Assembly (NCBI RefSeq): GCF_018798885.1
Contig: NZ_CP076365.1
Coordinates: 62,001-126,000 of the forward strand
Source: Gemmobacter fulvus
GTDB lineage: Bacteria; Pseudomonadota; Alphaproteobacteria; Rhodobacterales; Rhodobacteraceae
DNA length: 64,000 bases
Reading direction: 5' to 3'
Shown: positions 35,127 through 43,948 of the stretch, in pieces
Layout: each line of letters opens with the position of its first letter
Numbering within the stretch: the stretch's first letter is position 1
Position numbers and translations under genes: made by a program
Notes under the pieces: generated by a model
Seen by the model: only the letters and a program-made list of their open reading frames with translations
What the model was told of the DNA's origin: nothing
The model's database searches: none

Positions 35127-36674
35127 TCAGAAAAAGTCTTCGGCCCCCAGCTGTGCCCGCGTCACCCCCATCACGGTCAGCGTCAGCCCCGGCTGATCCT
35201 CGAAGCTCAGCCGGACACCGCCGGTGACCGCCGTCTCGGTGGCATCGCGAAAACGCAGACCGCCGCTCAGGTCGATCCGGTCCTGGCCATTGCGAAAATC
35301 GGTGATGACATCGCGGCCAAAACCGGTGCCGAAGACAAACACATCCCGGCCCAGCCCGCCGATCAACCGATCATCGCCCCGGCCGCCGTTCAGCGTGTCA
35401 TTCCCCGCACCGCCGAACAGCCGGTCCTGCTCTGTGCCGCCCGACAGCGCGTCGCGGTCCGCACCGCCCAGCAGGCGGTCCTTGCCGGAGAGGCCCGAAA
35501 GGATGTCCCGTCCGGCCCCGCCCAGCAGCACATCGGACCCGCCCCCCCCGTCCAGCCGGTCGCGGCCCGCGCCGCCGAACAGCGCATCATCGGCACGGCC
35601 ACCCAGCAGCCGGTCATTGCCCGCGAGGCCAAACAGCACGTCCCGCCCCGCGCCACCGTCGAACCGGTCATGGCCCGCCCCCAGCAGGAATCTGTCACCA
35701 TGCGCGGTGCCGTTGAACAGCGCGGCCTCACTGCCGACAACCAGGGTCACATCCGAATTGCGTGACCCGAAAACGATATTGCGCACCGTGGGGCCCGCCC
35801 CCGGGATCAGTCCGACCAGATCGGCGACGAAATTGCGCACCGCGCTGTTGGCCCGTGCATCAAGCGCCTCGACATCCAGCGTGCCGTCGAAATAGCCATC
35901 CACCCCATATTGCAACACGTCGCCGAATTCTTCGCCGGCATCGGCCCCGACCTGCCAGGCCTCGGCCAGATCGCTGGCGGTGCCTCCGGCCTGGATCAGG
36001 CCGCCCAGCACCCCGTCCGCCTGCCCGAGGATCGTCACGACTGCATCGCCGACCACTTCGCCCACCGCCGACAGGAAGGCCCCCGCCGTGCTGCCCGCAG
36101 CACCCTGCTCCGGCGCATCGCCCAGCACGGCCCAGCCGCCATCGGCATCGTCAAAGCGGAAGGTCGGCGAGGTAAAGGCGAAGCTGTCCGCCTCCGCGTC
36201 GATCTGCCAGCCATAGGATTCCGCATGGTCTTCCAACTGCGCCGCCGTGGTCGGAAAATCGTGAAGGTCAAAGTCGATGTCCGGCCCGTCCGGGTCTTCG
36301 GCAAAGATCTCGCCCAGCACATCGCTGTCGGCATATCCGTCGACAAGGCTCAGCCCGTCCTCAAGCAGGCGCACGATATTCTCGCCGCGCTGCGCAATCG
36401 CCTCCTGCAGCAGGGCATAAACATCTGCGGGCAGGTGTGACGAGATGTCGGGATCGTCGAGCAGTTCCTGCATCGACGACCAGTCGAAGGCGCGCAGCGC
36501 CGCAATCGCGTCATTCAGCAGGGTGCGATACTGCCCCACCGTCATTGCGTTGATCTCTGCCTCGGTCAGCAGCGGCACGCCGCCAAAGCCGCCAAGACCA
36601 TACAGCTGGTCAAAGAACCCCTCTTGCGTATCTGAAGCGCTGTAGGACGCGCCAGTCCTCCGGGCAAATGCCAT
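35127..36674 (-). CDS. RTX (hemolysin-type calcium-binding) protein with unique N-terminal region
   Basis: A 515-aa protein. Residues 1-310 form an acidic N-terminal region, without a Sec signal and without a family I recognise. Residues from about 330 to 460 hold roughly a dozen GGxGxDxLxGG nonapeptides that bind calcium in a beta-roll. The C-terminus (DRIDLSGGLRF... ending LGAEDFF) resembles type I secretion signals. AGGAG seven bases before the ATG at 36674 sets the start. A type I exporter pair lies 9 kb away in the same island and could secrete it. Enzymatic or adhesive function is unknown. Confidence 0.82.
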   Translation of the reverse strand: MAFARRTGASYSASDTQEGFFDQLYGLGGFGGVPLLTEAEINAMTVGQYRTLLNDAIAALRAFDWSSMQELLDDPDISSHLPADVYALLQEAIAQRGENIVRLLEDGLSLVDGYADSDVLGEIFAEDPDGPDIDFDLHDFPTTAAQLEDHAESYGWQIDAEADSFAFTSPTFRFDDADGGWAVLGDAPEQGAAGSTAGAFLSAVGEVVGDAVVTILGQADGVLGGLIQAGGTASDLAEAWQVGADAGEEFGDVLQYGVDGYFDGTLDVEALDARANSAVRNFVADLVGLIPGAGPTVRNIVFGSRNSDVTLVVGSEAALFNGTAHGDRFLLGAGHDRFDGGAGRDVLFGLAGNDRLLGGRADDALFGGAGRDRLDGGGGSDVLLGGAGRDILSGLSGKDRLLGGADRDALSGGTEQDRLFGGAGNDTLNGGRGDDRLIGGLGRDVFVFGTGFGRDVITDFRNGQDRIDLSGGLRFRDATETAVTGGVRLSFEDQPGLTLTVMGVTRAQLGAEDFF

Positions 36675-36804
36675 ATCCGGTCTCCTGAATGAATCGGGCA
36701 CCCTCAAAGGCGGCGTGGCGCCCTGTAAATATCAATTTGCGATAGAGGAATGAGACCAGACCGGCGGGCCTTCTGTCAACTGGCCACACCGGTCATCGGG
36801 ATCG

Positions 36805-37407
36805 CTACGCGGGATCCCCCTGCCGGAGGCCCGCCGCATCCAGCCACCAGCAGATCACCTGGCCTTCGGGGCGCAGGCGGTCGTGGTCGGCTGTGGCAGG
36901 CGCGCTCAGGCTGCGGTGGCAGGCAAGATTGGCAATCTGCATCGTGCCATAGGTGCTGTGCCCGAGATGGGCCGACATCACCTTGTCGATCAGATAGGGG
37001 CTGAGCTCGTCCGGGCGGGCACAGGCGGGATCGGCGATGATCTCGGCCAGACGCTGACGACGGCTGTCCTCCTCGGCCAGGATCCGGTCCACCGCGGCGC
37101 GGAAGGCGGTTTCCGTGGCCGCATAGGCCTCGAGCGCGGGCAAGGACCGCAGCGCCGGTTTTTTCAGCTTCAGATGCCCGGCATGATAGAGTGCCAGCAG
37201 CACCCGCGCACCGATGGGCGAGGTCAGCGGCACCGAGGTGTCCTGAAACGCCAGTTCCTTCTCGTCGCCCGACAGCCGGAGCACCGCCGGGCGCCCGTCC
37301 AGCACGGCCCGACGCAACAGCGTCAGGGCCGGGGTGCGATGGACATTGGGGATCAGGTCGATGACCGACAGGGCCGGTTTCATGAGGGCGCGGATCTCCC
37401 ATAACAT
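36805..37407 (-). CDS. Unrecognised 200-aa protein
   Basis: The ATG at 37407 has AAAGGAG seven bases upstream, so translation is likely; an in-frame ATG at 37458 is less well served. The protein is soluble with alternating helices (for example the Arg/Glu-rich EEDSRRQRLAEIIADP), has no signal peptide and no motif that I recognise. It is divergent from the pyruvyltransferase-fusion gene and 130 bases upstream of the RTX gene on the same strand, so it belongs physically to the surface-protein island. Function unknown. Confidence 0.65.
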   Translation of the reverse strand: MLWEIRALMKPALSVIDLIPNVHRTPALTLLRRAVLDGRPAVLRLSGDEKELAFQDTSVPLTSPIGARVLLALYHAGHLKLKKPALRSLPALEAYAATETAFRAAVDRILAEEDSRRQRLAEIIADPACARPDELSPYLIDKVMSAHLGHSTYGTMQIANLACHRSLSAPATADHDRLRPEGQVICWWLDAAGLRQGDPA

Positions 37408-37814
37408 GATGTGGCTCCTTTGATGCACAGACACGGGCGTCGCGCCGATGGCGCGCAAACACGGGCGTCCCGTCCTGATAGCGGCCCGGCAGGGCAGCGT
37501 CCATCCCGCCGGGGACCGGGGGGCGACGCTGCCGCATGACCGGCCCTGCCAGCGGCAATCCCCCGGCCCACATTGACGCTTGGACCCAATCTGCCTAGAG
37601 AAAGCCTGCTAGAGAAGGCCTGCGCCACGAATCCCGGGATGAAGATGCAGAACGATTGCCCTGTTTCCGCTTTTGTCCCCATGCCCGCCGCGTGCCCTGC
37701 CGGGGTATTGGCCGGGTGCGGGACCGCAGGTTCCGTCTCATCCTCCTTCTGGCTCCGCCGCGCTGCGCCTTGCCATCCCGTATCCAAGCCATCCCGTATC
37801 CAAGGAACCCGCAT
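37408..37814. promoter_or_regulatory. Divergent intergenic region (about 400 bases)
   Basis: Separates the unknown 200-aa gene and the pyruvyltransferase-fusion gene and must hold promoters for both. The sequence contains a near-direct repeat (CATCCCGTATCCAAG twice at about 37770-37805). No other element was recognised. Confidence 0.4.
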
Positions 37815-40430
37815 ATGACCGCGCCGGAACAGACTTATGACGTTGGAATTCTGGGCTGGTGGTATGGCAAGAATTACGGCTCCATCCTGACCTATTACGG
37901 GCTGAACCGCGCCATCGAGACGCTGGGGTTCAGGGCGCTCATGGTGCATGAGGCTCTGGGCTACAATGGCTATCGCGTGCTCTGGCCCGATGACATCCTA
38001 TCGATGGAATTCGCCCGCCGCGCCGGGTATCATTACACCAGTCAGGTGCATTTCTCGGAATTGCCTGCGCTCAATGCCCGGGCGCGCACCTTCATTGTCG
38101 GCTCCGACCAGCTGTGGAACCCGGTGATCGGCCGGGTGAATGACGATCTCTTCCTTGATTTCGTCAGCCCCGAAAACCGCCGTGTCGCCTATGCCACCTC
38201 GTTCGGCAATCGCGGCACCGCGAAGTTCAAGCCCGATTTCGTGGCCAAACACAGCGCCAACCTGCAGCAGTTCAACGCCATCTCGGTGCGCGAGGGCTAT
38301 GCCGTCGATACTGCGCGCGATATTTTCGGCGTGGTGGCAACCCAGGTGGTGGACCCGGTGTTCCTGCTGCCCACCAGCGCCTATGACGCACTGGCCGACA
38401 TGGCGAGTGTCGAGCTGTCGGGCGATTACCTGGCGGTGTTCTTCCTCGATCCCAATCCCGAAAAGCGTGATGTCGCCGTGGCGCTGGCCGAACGGCTGGG
38501 CCTGGCGCGGATCGTGGTCATCCCCAATCCCGATGGAGGCCGGCCGCTGGCGGAAGAGCTGTTCGCGGATCCGCGCTTCGAGATCCTTGACGAGGACGCG
38601 CCCGAGAACTTCCTGCATGCCTACCGGGCGGCCAGCTATGTGGTGACCGACAGTTTCCACGGCACCGCCTTTGCCACGATCTTCGGCAAGCCCTTCTCGT
38701 CGATCTACAACACCCATCGCGGGGTGGACCGTTTCAAGAACCTGCTGAACTGGCTGGGCTTCGGCGAGAGCCGCCGCCTGCTGGAAACCGATACGGCCGA
38801 GACGCTCGCCGCCAATCCGAACCTCAGCCTGACGCTGGATTATACCAAGACGAATGCGCGCATCGCCGAGGGGCGCACGCGCTCGCTGGCCTGGCTGCAG
38901 GCCGCGCTGACGACAGAGCGGGGCACCACTGCGGCGCTGCCCGCCACCGACGGCGCCCCGCAGAGACCGGGATCCAAGCCCCCTGCCCCCTTCACCGCCG
39001 GCAATGCGGCCTGGCAGGTCTCCGCCCGGGGCGCGGGGCAGGATCTGAAGGTTGCGCCCGATGGTGCGGTGCGCGGCAATCAGGTCTGGTGCGATCTGCC
39101 GCCGCAGCCCGCGCCCGGCAGCGCCTGCCGGCTGACCCTGGACTGGACCGTGCGCAGCACCGCCCCGGCCCTGAACCTGCATCTGCGCAACCCGCAGACC
39201 GGTGCCTTCCATGTCATCGGCAAGGTGGCGGTAGAGGGCCGGGTGAATGTGGTGCGGCGCGATACGGTCGATTTCATCATGCCGCCGGGCGGGTTCAGCC
39301 AGTTCATGCTGGGGGCGGTGCATTTCTCCGGCCCGGGCGGCGGCGCCTGGATCACCGGCCTTGCGCTGGACGAGATCAGCCCGGCCGAGATGCAGAAGGC
39401 CCCGGCCAAGCCCAAACCGCCCACCCATGCCGAGCTGGCGCGGAAACTGGCGCTGGACGACCATGACCGTTTCGTCAAGGCACATGCCGAGGCCGGCCGG
39501 TCGCTCACCAGCGCGCGGGCCCGGATCATGTTCCATGCCCATGCCATCGAGAAGGGCCTGAGCCGTCTGGATTTCCGCGGCGGCTTCGGCAAGATCTCGG
39601 TTCCGGCGCTGGCACGCGAGATGGGGGCCTGGCTGCAGGCCGGGCGCGATCCGCAGGATGCCTATTTCCGCACCGCCGCCGCCGTGATGCAGGCCTATTT
39701 CGAGCGTCACCGCCAGATTGATGTCGATGTTTCGGCCTTCCGCGCGCTGTTCGCAGCACCCGTGCTGGCGCAGATCGAGGCCGCCGGGACGGCCGAGGGC
39801 GGCGTGCTCGCCGCCGCCGCCGACCGCGAGCCGGTGCCGGAGGTGAATGCCGACAACCGCTTCCTCGATGTGGTCTATGGCCGCCGCAGCATCCGCGATT
39901 TCACCGCCGATCCGGTGTCGGACGAGGATCTGCGCCGGGCCGTGCAACTGGCCATGCAGGCACCTTCGGTCTGCAACCGTCAGGCCGGGCGGGTGCATGT
40001 CTTTTCGGACCCGCTCCGCATCCAGGCCGCCATCGACATTCAGGGCGGTTTCGGCGGCTACAACACCCCGCCGCGCCTGCTGCTGGTCACTGCCGATCTG
40101 AACGCCTTCCTCTTTGCCTCGGAACGCAATCAGGCCTTTGTCGATGGCGGGCTGTTCATGATGGGGCTGCTGCTGGGGCTGCAGCATGTGGGTCTGGGCG
40201 GCTGCCCGCTCAACACCGCGATGAATACCCAGCGCGAGGCGGCGCTGCGGGAGCTGCTGGACATTCCGGAAAGCGAAGTCTTCATCTCCTTCGTGGCGGC
40301 AGGCCATTACGATCCGGCGATCCTGACGCCGCGGTCGCGCCGCGTCGGCGTGGAGCAGGTGATGCGCCACCATGACCAGCCCGCCACCGATGCCGTTCCG
40401 GCCTTCCGCCAGGACGAGGCGGTGAAGTGA
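37815..40430 (+). CDS. Polysaccharide pyruvyltransferase - beta-domain - nitroreductase fusion
   Basis: An 871-aa protein. Residues 1-370 match the polysaccharide pyruvyl transferase family (GILGWWYGKNYGSILTYYGL; FIVGSDQLWNP; VTDSFHGTAFATIFGKPF). A Pro/Ala linker leads to a beta-rich domain at about 400-530. After a helical part (about 555-680, AHAIEKGLSRLDFRGGFGK) comes a nitroreductase/FMN-type domain (about 685-850) with YGRRSIRDF and APSVCNRQ. AAGGAA seven bases before ATG 37815 supports the start; the stop overlaps the next gene. The first domain may add ketal pyruvate to a surface glycan. The flavin domain's role is unknown. Confidence 0.82.
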   Translation: MTAPEQTYDVGILGWWYGKNYGSILTYYGLNRAIETLGFRALMVHEALGYNGYRVLWPDDILSMEFARRAGYHYTSQVHFSELPALNARARTFIVGSDQLWNPVIGRVNDDLFLDFVSPENRRVAYATSFGNRGTAKFKPDFVAKHSANLQQFNAISVREGYAVDTARDIFGVVATQVVDPVFLLPTSAYDALADMASVELSGDYLAVFFLDPNPEKRDVAVALAERLGLARIVVIPNPDGGRPLAEELFADPRFEILDEDAPENFLHAYRAASYVVTDSFHGTAFATIFGKPFSSIYNTHRGVDRFKNLLNWLGFGESRRLLETDTAETLAANPNLSLTLDYTKTNARIAEGRTRSLAWLQAALTTERGTTAALPATDGAPQRPGSKPPAPFTAGNAAWQVSARGAGQDLKVAPDGAVRGNQVWCDLPPQPAPGSACRLTLDWTVRSTAPALNLHLRNPQTGAFHVIGKVAVEGRVNVVRRDTVDFIMPPGGFSQFMLGAVHFSGPGGGAWITGLALDEISPAEMQKAPAKPKPPTHAELARKLALDDHDRFVKAHAEAGRSLTSARARIMFHAHAIEKGLSRLDFRGGFGKISVPALAREMGAWLQAGRDPQDAYFRTAAAVMQAYFERHRQIDVDVSAFRALFAAPVLAQIEAAGTAEGGVLAAAADREPVPEVNADNRFLDVVYGRRSIRDFTADPVSDEDLRRAVQLAMQAPSVCNRQAGRVHVFSDPLRIQAAIDIQGGFGGYNTPPRLLLVTADLNAFLFASERNQAFVDGGLFMMGLLLGLQHVGLGGCPLNTAMNTQREAALRELLDIPESEVFISFVAAGHYDPAILTPRSRRVGVEQVMRHHDQPATDAVPAFRQDEAVK

Positions 40431-42241
40431 CGCAAGACCGCCAGCCCGCGCCCTTCCACGCGCTGCAACCTGCGATCTGGCCCGAGGTCGGCATCTCCAC
40501 GGAAACCGCGCCCTATCTGGGGCTGACGGGGCCCTGTGCCACCTCGCTGGACCATGGCGGGGTGATCTTCGCGCCGGGCGGGGCGGTCATGGTGGATGGG
40601 TATTTCAACCTGTTCAACCTGAGCAAATGGCGCGACTGCTGTGGTGAGATGCCACTGTCGCTGCAATTGCGCGGGCGCGGGCGGTTCCAGCTGACGGTCT
40701 GGCTGGCCAGCCGCGAACGCTCGTGGGAGCGCATCCATTGCGAGCCGGTGAGCATCGAGGGCGATCTTGTGCTGCCGCTTGATCTGTCGGCAGCGACCCT
40801 GCCACGCATGCTGCTGTTCTTCGAGCTGGTCGCGCTGAGCGAGGGGGCGCTGGAGGATTTCGCCTGGGGCACGCCGATGCCGCCGCGCCAGACCCCCGAT
40901 CTGATGCTGTCGGTCACCACCTTCCGGCGCGAAGCCGAGGTGGCCGATACCGTGGCGCGCTTCCGCCGCTTCCGCGCCACCTCGCCCCTGCGCGACCATC
41001 TGCGCATGCTGGTGGTGGACAATGGCCAGTCGGTGACGATTGCGCCGGGCGACGGCGTCAGCCTCCTGCCCAATGCCAATCTGGGCGGCGCAGGCGGCTT
41101 TTCGCGGGGCCTGCTGGAGGCGCGCGCCACCGGGGCCAGCCATTGCCTGTTCATGGATGACGATGCCTCGGTGCATATGGGGGCCTTCACCCGCACCTGG
41201 ATGCTGCTGGCCTATGCCACCGATCCGCGCGTGGCGGTGGCGGGGGCGATGATCAATGCCGATTACCGCTGGCAGATCTGGGAAAACGGCGCGGTCTTTG
41301 ACGGCGGCTGCCGGCCCCTGTTCCATGGCACCGACCTGCGCAACCGGGTTTCGGTCTTCGAGATGGAATTCGACACCACCGGCCCGGCCCCTGCGGGCCA
41401 TTATGCCGGCTGGTGGTTCTTTGCCTTTCCGGTGGACCGGGCAGAGCACATGCCCTTCCCCTTTTTCGTGCGCGGCGATGATGTCAGCTTCTCGCTGGCC
41501 AATGAGTTCCGCTGCGTGACGCTGCCTGGCGTGGCCTCGTTTCAGGAAAGCTTCACCGACAAGGCGGCCCCGCTGACCTGGTATCTCGACCTGCGCAGCC
41601 ATCTGGCGCATCACCTGAGCCTGCCCGCCAAGCAGATCGGCTGGCGACGGCTGATGCGGATGGTGGCGAGCTTCTATCTGCGCACCGTGCTGCGCTTCCA
41701 TTACGACAGCCTGTCGGCGGTCAACCTCGCAATGGAAGACGCGCAGCGCGGACCGGCCTTCTTTGCCGAACATGCCGATATGGCGACCCGGCGGCAGGAT
41801 CTGAAGGCGCTGACCGTGACCGAGGCCTGGCAGACGCTTGACCCGCGCGCGCCGCGGCCCGGGATCCGCCATGGCCGGTTGTCGCGCTGGCAGCGAGCGG
41901 TGCTGCTGCTGACGCTGAACGGTCATCTGCTGCCCTTTGCCAACCGCTTCGGCAGCGATCTGGTGATCGAGGCCGCCCATCGCGAGAACCACCGCGAGGT
42001 CTATGGCGCGCGGCAGATCACCTATCTGAACGCGCCCCGCACCGCCACCTATACGGTCAGGCGCGACCGCCGCCGCTTCTGGGCGGAAAGCCTGCGCCTG
42101 ATGAAGAACTGCCTTGCGCTGCGCCGCAATCAGGCCCGGTTGCAGGCCGAATGGCAGGGCAGCTATGCCGACATGACCTCGGAACGCTTCTGGCAGGACA
42201 AGCTGGGGATCGCCGACGAAAGGCGTGATGCCGCCCAATGA
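40427..42241 (+). CDS. GlfT2-like GT2 glycosyltransferase
   Basis: A 604-aa enzyme built like mycobacterial galactofuranosyltransferase GlfT2: an N-terminal beta-sandwich (about 20-140), a GT-A domain with LVVDNG, NLGGAGGFSRG and the metal-binding FMDDDASV (D244-D246), the acceptor/catalytic-base region FVRGDDVSF (D351-D352) and conserved tryptophans GWWFF, and a C-terminal helical part. It starts with GTG overlapping the upstream stop (GTGA). A galactofuranosyl or related transfer to a surface glycan is inferred; donor specificity cannot be read directly. Confidence 0.83.
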   Translation: MTQDRQPAPFHALQPAIWPEVGISTETAPYLGLTGPCATSLDHGGVIFAPGGAVMVDGYFNLFNLSKWRDCCGEMPLSLQLRGRGRFQLTVWLASRERSWERIHCEPVSIEGDLVLPLDLSAATLPRMLLFFELVALSEGALEDFAWGTPMPPRQTPDLMLSVTTFRREAEVADTVARFRRFRATSPLRDHLRMLVVDNGQSVTIAPGDGVSLLPNANLGGAGGFSRGLLEARATGASHCLFMDDDASVHMGAFTRTWMLLAYATDPRVAVAGAMINADYRWQIWENGAVFDGGCRPLFHGTDLRNRVSVFEMEFDTTGPAPAGHYAGWWFFAFPVDRAEHMPFPFFVRGDDVSFSLANEFRCVTLPGVASFQESFTDKAAPLTWYLDLRSHLAHHLSLPAKQIGWRRLMRMVASFYLRTVLRFHYDSLSAVNLAMEDAQRGPAFFAEHADMATRRQDLKALTVTEAWQTLDPRAPRPGIRHGRLSRWQRAVLLLTLNGHLLPFANRFGSDLVIEAAHRENHREVYGARQITYLNAPRTATYTVRRDRRRFWAESLRLMKNCLALRRNQARLQAEWQGSYADMTSERFWQDKLGIADERRDAAQ

Positions 42242-43425
42242 CAGCCGCCCCCTCCGACCCGAAGGAAAGTCAGAACCGCATGTCCTCTGCAGAGAAACAG
42301 CTTGTCATCCACATCGGTGATCCGAAAACCGGCACCTCGTCGATCCAGCGGGCCCTGCAGAACGACCTGATCACCAGCCGGAACGGCAAGGTTTCGGGCT
42401 TCATCAGCGGCAGGAGCAGCGCCAATGCCGTGACCGTGGCGCGCGGCTTCCACGGCCGTGATCCCGAGCGGGTCCGGGCTGCCATGAAACAGCTGGCACC
42501 CTGGATCGCCACGGCCCAGGCAGAGTTTCTGGTCCTGTCTTCGGAGTTCTTCATCGACGCGACACCCGGGGTCCTGAAGCGGGCCTTTCTGCGGCGGCAC
42601 CCGAGCCTGGCCGCGGATATGCAGGTCATGGCCTACGCCCGCCCGCATGTCGGGCGCACCCTGTCTGCCTATGCCGAACGGGTTAAATGCGGCTATACGC
42701 TCAGAAGCTTTTCCGACTGGCTGCCCCATTTCATCGCAGATGGATCGCTGAACTATTCCACCCGGTTCCAGAAATGGCGCGAGGCCTTTGGCGATGGCTT
42801 TATCCTGCGACCCTTCCTGCGCGAGGAGTTGCGGAATGGCGATGCGGTCGCCGATTTCTTCAGCATCGTCACCGGAGACCCGGAGGTTGCCGTTGGCAAT
42901 CTGCCACATGAAAATCAGACGCTGAGCCTGCGGGCGCTGGCGGGGTTGCGTGCCTTCAACCGTTACATGAACGAGGCCGGCATCCAGGGACGGCAGCGTA
43001 TCCCGCTGTCGCGCAGCATCGCCCGGGCCGTGACGCCGCACCCGCTCGACAGCAAGCCGGAGCTCGATCAGGACAGTCTCACCCTGATCGCCCGGACTTG
43101 CGCCGCCGACGCTCAGGCACTGGACGCAGCCTATTTCGGGCGCCCGGTCTTTGCCCCGGCGCTGGAGCAGATGACCACTCGGGCGGCAGGCAAACCGCTC
43201 GATCTGGCGCTGGATGCCTATTTCAGCCCGGCAGAACAGGCAGAGATGATGCAGCATGCCAGTGCCGTTCTGGGACTGCTGGGCGCGGACTGGGGCCGTT
43301 GGCACGAATACTATGCCAACACGCGCGCACAGCTGAATCTGGGCCTGCCCGTGAACGCCAAAGGCGGAGGCCAGATCCAGGCGCATCTGAGCGATCTGGG
43401 GCGGCTGTTCAGCCTGCCTGTCTGA
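42238..43425 (+). CDS. Sulfotransferase-like protein
   Basis: A 395-aa protein whose N-terminus has the PAPS 5'-phosphosulfate loop pattern IHIGDPKTGTSSIQ and a later Arg-containing VMAYARPHVGRTLSAYAE stretch corresponding to the 3'-phosphate loop of sulfotransferases. The remainder is divergent. Four-base overlap with the glycosyltransferase gene puts it in the same translational unit, so it may sulfate the glycan built by that enzyme. An internal ATG at 42280 is a possible alternative start. Confidence 0.72.
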   Translation: MTAAPSDPKESQNRMSSAEKQLVIHIGDPKTGTSSIQRALQNDLITSRNGKVSGFISGRSSANAVTVARGFHGRDPERVRAAMKQLAPWIATAQAEFLVLSSEFFIDATPGVLKRAFLRRHPSLAADMQVMAYARPHVGRTLSAYAERVKCGYTLRSFSDWLPHFIADGSLNYSTRFQKWREAFGDGFILRPFLREELRNGDAVADFFSIVTGDPEVAVGNLPHENQTLSLRALAGLRAFNRYMNEAGIQGRQRIPLSRSIARAVTPHPLDSKPELDQDSLTLIARTCAADAQALDAAYFGRPVFAPALEQMTTRAAGKPLDLALDAYFSPAEQAEMMQHASAVLGLLGADWGRWHEYYANTRAQLNLGLPVNAKGGGQIQAHLSDLGRLFSLPV

Positions 43426-43740
43426 GCGTCGCTCGCGCGGTCAGGCCTGCCCGTGATATTGGCATGCAAATCTTCCTGAAGCGCGCGGCTTCCATGTGAT
43501 CTTGGTGAACGCACGCTACACCAAGAATGAGCCGGGGCGCAAATCCGGCATAATGTTTCATGCTGCGCTTCCTTCCTGATGCTTGTGTCTGCTTCATAGA
43601 GACCACGATGTACAATCAGCTCAAAGCGCAGCACCTCCACGAACGTCAGCGTTGAGAATGGGGCGCAAGCCGAATACCCCATCTGCTAGGGGCGTTGCGC
43701 AATTGCAGCCTAGGGCGTGACCTCCCTTTTCCCGCCGGTT
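43426..43740. other. Non-coding spacer after the glycan-modification operon
   Basis: About 315 bases of lower coding quality with short frames on both strands and no recognised gene or clear terminator. The next stretch is a transposase remnant, suggesting this region is an old insertion scar. Confidence 0.4.
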
Positions 43741-43908
43741 TCAGAACACGCGAACGATTTCGGCAGTGCTGATCGCTGAAAAGCGGCTCATCAGTGCGAC
43801 GCGGATCTGGATTTCGGCGGTTTGGTGGTGGGAGTCTCTTGCGCTGATGCGCTCACCGAAGGCGTTGAGGCACAGCACTATGCCTCGATCCGGCTCTTGC
43901 ATGGTATC
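43741..43908 (-). pseudogene. C-terminal remnant of a transposase
   Basis: A minus-strand frame reads MQEPDRGIVLCLNAFGE, then RISARD...QTAEIQIRVALM, and ends ...TAEIVRVF at a TGA (43743-43741). This is the look of a conserved DDE-transposase C-terminus found in many Rhodobacterales IS copies; I cannot name the IS family with certainty. No upstream catalytic region and no inverted repeat remain. Confidence 0.45.
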
Positions 43909-43948
43909 CTGTTCAGTGCTTCCAGAACGCCCCTTGGTCGCCGAAGGA

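Noticed and set aside
37998-42238. Long minus-strand frames (about 790 and 640 codons) opposite the pyruvyltransferase fusion and the glycosyltransferase
   Set aside because: Composition is shadow-like (His/Gln/Arg-rich) and the plus-strand genes have recognisable domains throughout.
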